Source of the DNA: Gammaproteobacteria bacterium
Lineage (GTDB): Bacteria > Pseudomonadota > Gammaproteobacteria > Pseudomonadales > Azotimanducaceae
Reading direction: 5' to 3'
DNA: 11,797 nucleotides
Assembly: GCA_002708205.1 (NCBI GenBank)
Contig: PAMR01000024.1
Coordinates: forward strand, 24,748-36,544
Both the position numbers and the translations under genes were made by a program. Below are positions 7,389 through 11,797 of the stretch, piece after piece. Each line of letters begins with the position of its first letter. Positions within the stretch are counted from its first letter, which is position 1. The notes beneath the pieces were generated by a model, which was given only the letters and a program-made list of their open reading frames with translations, had not been told where the DNA came from and did no database searches.

Positions 7389-8777
7389 ATGAATTTCCCT
7401 TTGTCTTTAGAAGCATTGGTACAGAATCAGGGGAACTCGAATTTTGACTTCAAGCGTTATAGAGACGACTGCATAGATCGGATCCAGTCCTTGAACTGTA
7501 AACTGGGGGCCGTTATTTCGATCAACTCCGATGAACCTCCTGCGGTCGTACATGGTCCCTTTTCGGGCATTCCTGTTCTGGTTAAGGACAATATCGAAAC
7601 GCGAGACCCACTGCCTACAACTGCTGGTAGTTTGGCTCTAGTTAATAATGTCACTTTACGAGATGCCTCTTGCATATCCAATCTTCGTGCCGTAGGGATG
7701 CACATTCTAGGTAAAACGAATCTGACAGAGTGGGCGAACTTCCGGTCGACGCGTGGAATATCAGGCTGGAGTGCCGTAGGCGGCCAGACTCATAATCCAT
7801 TCCGATTGGGGTACAGTCCTTGTGGTTCTAGCTCCGGCTCAGCTGTGGCTGTTGCGGTGGGGATGGCTCCGGCCGCTGTTGGGAGTGAAACAATCGGATC
7901 GATTGTTTGTCCTGCTGCGACAACCGGAGTGGTCGGTTTGAAACCGACCCGAGGACTCATCGATACAGATGGGATTATTCCGATTTCTCACGCGCTGGAC
8001 ACCCCAGGCCCCATCGCCAGAACAGTAACAGACGCTGGAATTTTGCTGAGCCTGTTATCCCGAAAACGTTTCTTGTTGGAAGCTAGACACACTTCCCAGT
8101 TGCGGATAGGAGTGTTGACACCGGCACCAGATTATTCCAACGAAATCTTAGCCAAGTTAGAGCGTGTACTTACGATCGTAGAAAAAGAAGGGGGGCTGGT
8201 AGAGCGAGGCATCTCCTACGCTTCTAGTTACGAGAATAAGGCGGCTGGCTATTCTTTGATGAAACACTCGTTTCGTACGGATTTAGAGAAGTATTTATCG
8301 TCTCTAAATGGCGACTGTTGCGACTTAACCCTCGAAAAAATAGTGGCATTTAACGAGGAACATTGTGACCGTGAACTCGCCTATTTTGGGCATGAAATAT
8401 TTACAGCTATTCTGTCATCACCACTGTTAGATCCGGCTGAGCTCTACGCTAGAGAACAAAGGGTAATCTCAGATAGTGCCCATGCCATTGACTCTCTCCT
8501 AAAAGAACATTTTGTGGATGTCCTTATCGGATTTACCAATGCCCCTGCCTGGGAAATCGACTATTCCATGGGGGATAGACCATTATTTACAGCGGATGTA
8601 GCGGACCATCCCGCGATCGCCGGTTATCCACACTTAACGCTTCCATTCCACAGCATGGATGGTTTTCCAATCGGACTGTCTGTTATCGGTTCGCACGGTC
8701 GAGATGAATTGGTACTCGAGACTGGAGTGGCTATTGAAAACATTATCGATTTTCACCCCTGGCAAGTATTTGACTAG
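7389..8777 (+). CDS. Amidase-signature family hydrolase
   Basis: A 462-residue amidase-signature enzyme, close to the usual length, with the Ser-cisSer-Lys triad: Lys66 in IPVLVKDNIE, Ser147 in PCGSSSGSAVAVAVG and Ser171 in SETIGSIVCPAA. The 24-residue spacing of the two serines equals that in known members. It is followed by GVVGLKPTRGLI and LDTPGPIARTVTDA. The family hydrolyses amide bonds of small amides, peptides or acyl amides in the cytoplasm; GatA is a relative, but no gatB or gatC is present and the sequence looks like a stand-alone amidase. The position usually Asp or Asn before GS is Ile169. ATG 7389 is preferred because the protein then begins with the usual SLEALV-type helix; the Shine-Dalgarno is poor, and a TTG at 7302 in the same frame is an alternative. 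The substrate is not predictable. Confidence 0.85.
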   Translation: MNFPLSLEALVQNQGNSNFDFKRYRDDCIDRIQSLNCKLGAVISINSDEPPAVVHGPFSGIPVLVKDNIETRDPLPTTAGSLALVNNVTLRDASCISNLRAVGMHILGKTNLTEWANFRSTRGISGWSAVGGQTHNPFRLGYSPCGSSSGSAVAVAVGMAPAAVGSETIGSIVCPAATTGVVGLKPTRGLIDTDGIIPISHALDTPGPIARTVTDAGILLSLLSRKRFLLEARHTSQLRIGVLTPAPDYSNEILAKLERVLTIVEKEGGLVERGISYASSYENKAAGYSLMKHSFRTDLEKYLSSLNGDCCDLTLEKIVAFNEEHCDRELAYFGHEIFTAILSSPLLDPAELYAREQRVISDSAHAIDSLLKEHFVDVLIGFTNAPAWEIDYSMGDRPLFTADVADHPAIAGYPHLTLPFHSMDGFPIGLSVIGSHGRDELVLETGVAIENIIDFHPWQVFD

Positions 8778-8820
8778 ACCTATAATCTCCCTAACCAAAC
8801 TAGGGTAAGGGTAGACCTAT
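8775..8820 (+). promoter_or_regulatory. Leader of the acyl-CoA dehydrogenase gene: -10-like box, repeats and RBS
   Basis: TATAAT at 8781-8786 matches the -10 consensus exactly, but no good -35 lies 16-18 bases upstream. AAGGG at 8807-8811 is the Shine-Dalgarno, seven bases before ATG 8819. CCCTA (8789-8793) can pair with TAGGG (8801-8805). Alternatively CCCTAACC (8789-8796) can pair with GGTAAGGG (8804-8811) with one mismatch, which would cover the Shine-Dalgarno. TAGACCTAT occurs twice, at 8775-8783 and 8812-8820. The RBS is well supported; the promoter and hairpins are tentative. Confidence 0.4.
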
Positions 8821-10033
8821 GGCAGTTGAACTGAATGCGCAAAGTAATCACTACGGGTTTCGATTGCCGGACGAACTGGTACTTCTTCGCGATCAGATAC
8901 GTCGGTTTATGCGTGAAGAAGTCAAACCCATAGAAGACAAGCTTCCTCACGATGCGACGGGTTGTAGTTCTGAGGATCGTAAAAAACTCCGAGCCTTAGC
9001 TGAAGAGATGGGACTTACACGGCTAACCGTCCCAGAGGAATACGGAGGAAATCCAGTAAGTGCCTTGGCGCGCGTTGTGATAGCCGAGGAATCTGCAAAA
9101 TGCCGCTTGGGCGGATACAACCCCGCACTAGGAGCCTTTGGCGGCGGGCCACCAAACATCATATGGGGAGGAACGCAGGATCAAATAGAACGCTACGGCA
9201 TCCCTTGTATAGAAGGGAAAAAACACGCTTTTGTAGCCATCACTGAACCAACAGGTGGCTCTGATCCGCGAAATAACATAAGTACGAGAGCGACCAGATC
9301 AGGTGATCATTGGGTGTTGAATGGTCGAAAAATGTGGATTACCGGCGCCGGTCACGCAGATTTTGGCATTATTTTTGCGCGTACCAAAGATGGGACTGAA
9401 AATGCTCCTCCAGAAATTACTGCTTTTATAGTAGAACCAGATTTTCCAGGAATTAATTTTAATGAAATCAAGGTTATAAGAGCTCTTTCTCCATACGAAA
9501 TTGTTTTAGACAACTGTGAAGTTCCCTTGGAAAATGTTCTTGGCAATGTCGGGCAGGGGTTTGGGGTGGCGCAAAACTGGCTTGTCGATGCTCGAATACC
9601 CTATGCAGCAGGATGTATCGGTATAGCCCAAGAAGCGTTGGACATGGCTTGTGGTTGGGTCAAGCAAAGGCCCACCCGGGGTGGAATGCTCGCAGATAAA
9701 CAGGCAATACAGTGGATGATTGCAGATTCAGAAGTCGAGCTACGAGCTGCTCGAATGCTGATATACGATGCGGCTTCTAAGGTGGACGAAGGATTGCCAG
9801 GCAAGGTGGATGCATCGATTTGTAAATTGTATGGAACGGAAACGGCGGGGAGGGGTGTAGACCGGGCTATGCAAATGTTTGGTGGGATGGGAATGGCGCA
9901 AGAAATGCCACTGGAACGCTGGTATCGAGAGATGCGTGTAAAGCGAATAGGTGAGGGGCCTTCTGAGGTCCACCGAATGGTGATTTCGCGCGACAAACTA
10001 CGGAACACCGATGGAGGAATCTATTTTGGTTGA
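8819..10033 (+). CDS. Acyl-CoA dehydrogenase (FAD-dependent)
   Basis: A 404-residue cytoplasmic flavoprotein that oxidises an acyl-CoA to the trans-2-enoyl-CoA and passes electrons to ETF. The three family regions are in order: N-terminal helices (about 15-135), the beta domain with FVAITEPTGGSDP (138-150) and WVLNGRKMWITGAGHAD (165-181), and the C-terminal helical domain (about 245-395) with MQMFGGMGMAQEMPLERWYR and the ending RIGEGPSEVHRM. Glu379 aligns with the catalytic base of medium-chain acyl-CoA dehydrogenase (Glu-Gly-Thr there, Glu-Gly-Pro here). A clear Shine-Dalgarno (AAGGG) precedes the ATG. It lies 41 nt after the amidase gene, possibly with its own promoter, and converges with the CoA-binding gene 46 nt downstream. 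Chain length and branching preference cannot be read. The acyl-CoA ligase at the left edge is a distant possible partner only. Confidence 0.9.
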   Translation: MAVELNAQSNHYGFRLPDELVLLRDQIRRFMREEVKPIEDKLPHDATGCSSEDRKKLRALAEEMGLTRLTVPEEYGGNPVSALARVVIAEESAKCRLGGYNPALGAFGGGPPNIIWGGTQDQIERYGIPCIEGKKHAFVAITEPTGGSDPRNNISTRATRSGDHWVLNGRKMWITGAGHADFGIIFARTKDGTENAPPEITAFIVEPDFPGINFNEIKVIRALSPYEIVLDNCEVPLENVLGNVGQGFGVAQNWLVDARIPYAAGCIGIAQEALDMACGWVKQRPTRGGMLADKQAIQWMIADSEVELRAARMLIYDAASKVDEGLPGKVDASICKLYGTETAGRGVDRAMQMFGGMGMAQEMPLERWYREMRVKRIGEGPSEVHRMVISRDKLRNTDGGIYFG

Positions 10034-10079
10034 GTCCCGCTCATGATTCCTTGAGGAGTTTTTGTGGCCAACGGCATAA

Positions 10080-10559
10080 TTATCCGCGTTGTGCCGTGAC
10101 CACCTCCGTATTAAAGCCGAGCCAATGCATTCGACCTAGGAAACGTGCGTGTTCGACTTTGAGACATTTATCCATGACAACGTCCAGTCCTGCTAACTCG
10201 GCCGCTTTGGCACCAGTTTCACTAATCACGCCAAATTGAAGCCAGATTGCGTCGGAACCTACGGAAATGGCTTCTTCAGTAATGGCTGGAACTGCACTTG
10301 GATCTCTAAAGATATTTACGAGATCAATGTGTCCATGTGAATCCTTTGCTTCAGTAATGGAACCGTATGATTTTTCGCCCAGTATTTCCGATTCTCTGGG
10401 GTTAACTGGAATTATACGGTAACCGTGACGCTGCAGATAAAATCCGACGAAGTGGCTGGCTCGTAGATGATTAGAAGAAAGCCCGACAATCGCTATGGTC
10501 TTTGTTGTATGGAGTATTTTCTGTATGACGGTAGAGTCTTGATATTCGGCGTTATTCAT
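10080..10559 (-). CDS. CoA-binding protein (YccU-like, CoA_binding_2)
   Basis: A 159-residue single-domain Rossmann-fold protein. The nucleotide-binding start is TIAIVGLSSN (21-30), followed by HGYRIIPVNPRESEILGEKSY, then WLQFGV (106-111) and the conserved VVMDKCLKVEHARF (127-140). These are the signatures of the CoA-binding family that is also the N-terminal domain of succinyl-CoA synthetase alpha and ADP-forming acyl-CoA synthetases. Here it stands alone, without a ligase domain, so a regulatory or carrier role is more likely than catalysis; the biochemical function of such proteins is poorly known. Its ATG overlaps the TGA of the upstream sulfhydrylase gene as ATGA (10556-10559), so translation is almost certainly coupled. 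The tight link suggests a task connected with methionine or homocysteine synthesis or the acetyl-CoA/CoA balance of that pathway, which is inference. Confidence 0.87.
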   Translation of the reverse strand: MNNAEYQDSTVIQKILHTTKTIAIVGLSSNHLRASHFVGFYLQRHGYRIIPVNPRESEILGEKSYGSITEAKDSHGHIDLVNIFRDPSAVPAITEEAISVGSDAIWLQFGVISETGAKAAELAGLDVVMDKCLKVEHARFLGRMHWLGFNTEVVTAQRG

Positions 10560-11797
10560 GCGCTGAGCCTATCGAATGCTTGTTCTAGATCCCATTGTAG
10601 ATCGGAAATATCTTCTATTCCGACCGATATCCGTATCGTACCAGGTCCGATACCTGCGGCAGTTAATTCCTCGTCGCTTAGTTGCCGGTGTGTGGTACTA
10701 GCGGGGTGGATGATGAGGCTCTTTGCATCGCCGACATTAGCCAGGTGCGAAAATAATTTGACGCCACGGATGAATTCCTGACCTGCCGTACGACCTCCAT
10801 CTAAGTCGAAGCAAAATACAGCACCGGCTCCAAGTGGTAGATATTTTTTTACGAGATGACTGTACCCATTGGTTGGTATCTCGGGGTGCCGAACACGTGA
10901 TACTCCTGGTCGACTTTCTAACCAACGTGCTAGCGATGATGCGTTACTTACGTGTCGATCCATGCGTAACGGGAGCGTCTCAAGCCCCTGCAGAAAAAGA
11001 AAGGCATTGAACGGGCTCATGGCTCCTCCTAAATCCCGCAGTGTTTCGGCTCGTAATTTCATGAGGTAGCCATAGATACCGAAAGTTTCGTGAAATGCTA
11101 AACCGTGGTATGCGGGTGAAGGTTCCGCAATTACGGGAAATTTTCCGTTAGACCAATCGAACTCGCCTGATTCGACGACGACTCCGCCGATACTGGTTCC
11201 GTGTCCACCAATAAATTTAGTTGCGGAGTGGACAACTATGTCGGCTCCCCACTCAATAGGGCGACACAGATAGGGCGTCGCGAATGTATTGTCTACCAGT
11301 AGAGGGATATTATTTTGGTGCGCAATATTAGCGATCGTTTCGATGTCCAAAACGTTGACCCCTGGATTCCCGATGGTTTCTCCAAAGAAAAGCTTGGTGT
11401 TTGATTGGATGGCTTTTTCCCAATGGACAGAATCGTCTGGATCGACAAACGTTAAGTCGACCGAGAGCTTGCGTAGAAGGTGTTTGAGTTGAGTGGTGGT
11501 GCCCCCATAGAGAGCTCCGGAAGCGACAACATGGTCTCCAGGATTAAGAAGCGTAAAAAGGGCAGAAGATTGTGCTGCAAGACCGCTTGCAAATGCCACC
11601 GCTCCAACGCCGCCCTCTAGACTTGCGACGCGTTCTTCAAATGCGGCCACGGTAGGGTTCATAATTCTCGAATACGTATTTCCATATTCCTGAAGATTAA
11701 AATACGCGGCCGCCGACTCAGGATCTTCAAAAACGTAACTTGTCGTTTGAAAGATTGGCACGGCGCGTGCGCCCGTATTTGGTTCGGGCCGGGCCCC
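10556..11797 (-). CDS. metY: O-acetylhomoserine sulfhydrylase (MetY type), N-terminus cut by window edge
   Basis: The visible 413 residues form a PLP enzyme of the Cys/Met-metabolism family. O-acetylhomoserine sulfhydrylase makes homocysteine (or methionine) from O-acetylhomoserine and sulfide (or methanethiol) in the cytoplasm. The frame is open to base 11797, where it reads GARPEPNTGARAVPIFQTTSY; homologues have a short extra N-terminus, so only about 10-20 residues are probably missing. Motifs in partial numbering: YSRIMNPT (42-49), ALYGGTTTQ (96-103), LLVDNTFATP with Asp169 for the PLP ring nitrogen, HSATKFIGGHG with Lys194 as the PLP lysine, and HPASTTHRQLS (364-374), the substrate-carboxylate region typical of this branch. 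The last favours O-acetylhomoserine sulfhydrylase over cystathionine gamma-synthase or lyase. The GTG at 11761 is an internal valine. The gene overlaps the CoA-binding gene by 4 nt. Confidence 0.9.
   Translation of the reverse strand, partial: GARPEPNTGARAVPIFQTTSYVFEDPESAAAYFNLQEYGNTYSRIMNPTVAAFEERVASLEGGVGAVAFASGLAAQSSALFTLLNPGDHVVASGALYGGTTTQLKHLLRKLSVDLTFVDPDDSVHWEKAIQSNTKLFFGETIGNPGVNVLDIETIANIAHQNNIPLLVDNTFATPYLCRPIEWGADIVVHSATKFIGGHGTSIGGVVVESGEFDWSNGKFPVIAEPSPAYHGLAFHETFGIYGYLMKLRAETLRDLGGAMSPFNAFLFLQGLETLPLRMDRHVSNASSLARWLESRPGVSRVRHPEIPTNGYSHLVKKYLPLGAGAVFCFDLDGGRTAGQEFIRGVKLFSHLANVGDAKSLIIHPASTTHRQLSDEELTAAGIGPGTIRISVGIEDISDLQWDLEQAFDRLSA

Noticed and set aside
9601..10008. 135-residue open frame on the minus strand inside the acyl-CoA dehydrogenase gene
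   Set aside because: It lies entirely opposite a well-supported gene, has no family motif, and its serine-, proline- and isoleucine-rich composition is what an antisense frame of this gene gives.
10047..10063. Possible bidirectional terminator between the convergent dehydrogenase and CoA-binding genes
   Set aside because: TTCC and GGAG around TTGA, followed by five T, gives only a four-pair stem with one wobble pair, too weak to call.
10467..10781. 104-residue plus-strand open frame across the CoA-binding/MetY junction
   Set aside because: Both minus-strand genes are strongly supported by motifs; this frame has none and is a shadow.
11759..11761. GTG at 11761 as start of the sulfhydrylase gene
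   Set aside because: The frame continues upstream to the window edge with family-like residues (TGARAVPIFQTTSY), so this codon is an internal valine.
11780..11797. GC-rich near-palindrome at the right edge
   Set aside because: It encodes the expected N-terminal residues of the sulfhydrylase and is explained by coding.

Overview
The window looks like a chromosomal segment of a heterotrophic Gram-negative bacterium, most likely a free-living proteobacterium. This rests on gene families and on a lipoprotein-type periplasmic binding protein; no rRNA or other taxonomic marker is present, so it is inference. Genes are densely packed, mostly 4-47 nt apart, with a roughly balanced base composition. 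Eleven protein-coding genes are supported, one cut by each window edge. I see no tRNA, rRNA, CRISPR array, insertion sequence or phage gene.

Left block (1-2437, + strand): the C-terminal end of a long-chain acyl-CoA synthetase, a lipid-anchored LIV-type ABC substrate-binding protein whose ribosome binding site lies in the last codons of the synthetase, and an alpha/beta hydrolase resembling aclacinomycin methylesterase. This looks like an uptake-and-activation operon for an organic acid or ester. Permease and ATPase genes are not visible and may lie upstream.

Central block (2447-7265): two divergent arms around a short intergenic region (4892-5051). The minus arm has an enolase-superfamily sugar-acid dehydratase-like enzyme followed by a DHA3-type MFS exporter. 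The plus arm has an SMP-30/gluconolactonase-type lactonase and a GPH (MelB-like) sugar:cation symporter. Together they suggest import of a sugar, hydrolysis of its lactone and dehydration of the sugar acid. The sugar dehydrogenase and the later keto-deoxy-acid steps are not in the window. The intergenic region carries two overlapping inverted repeats that may be an operator or leader structure.

Right block, + strand (7266-10033): an amidase-signature hydrolase and an acyl-CoA dehydrogenase, both with intact catalytic residues. The short gap before the dehydrogenase holds an exact TATAAT, a 9-bp direct repeat and alternative hairpins near the ribosome binding site.

Right block, - strand (10080-11797): an O-acetylhomoserine sulfhydrylase (MetY type, N-terminus beyond the edge) overlapping a small CoA-binding protein by 4 nt (ATGA), converging on the dehydrogenase gene.

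No unmistakably new defence or mobile system is visible. The most interesting points are the divergent sugar-acid module with its uncharacterised dehydratase active site, the intergenic inverted repeats, and the overlapping MetY/CoA-binding pair.
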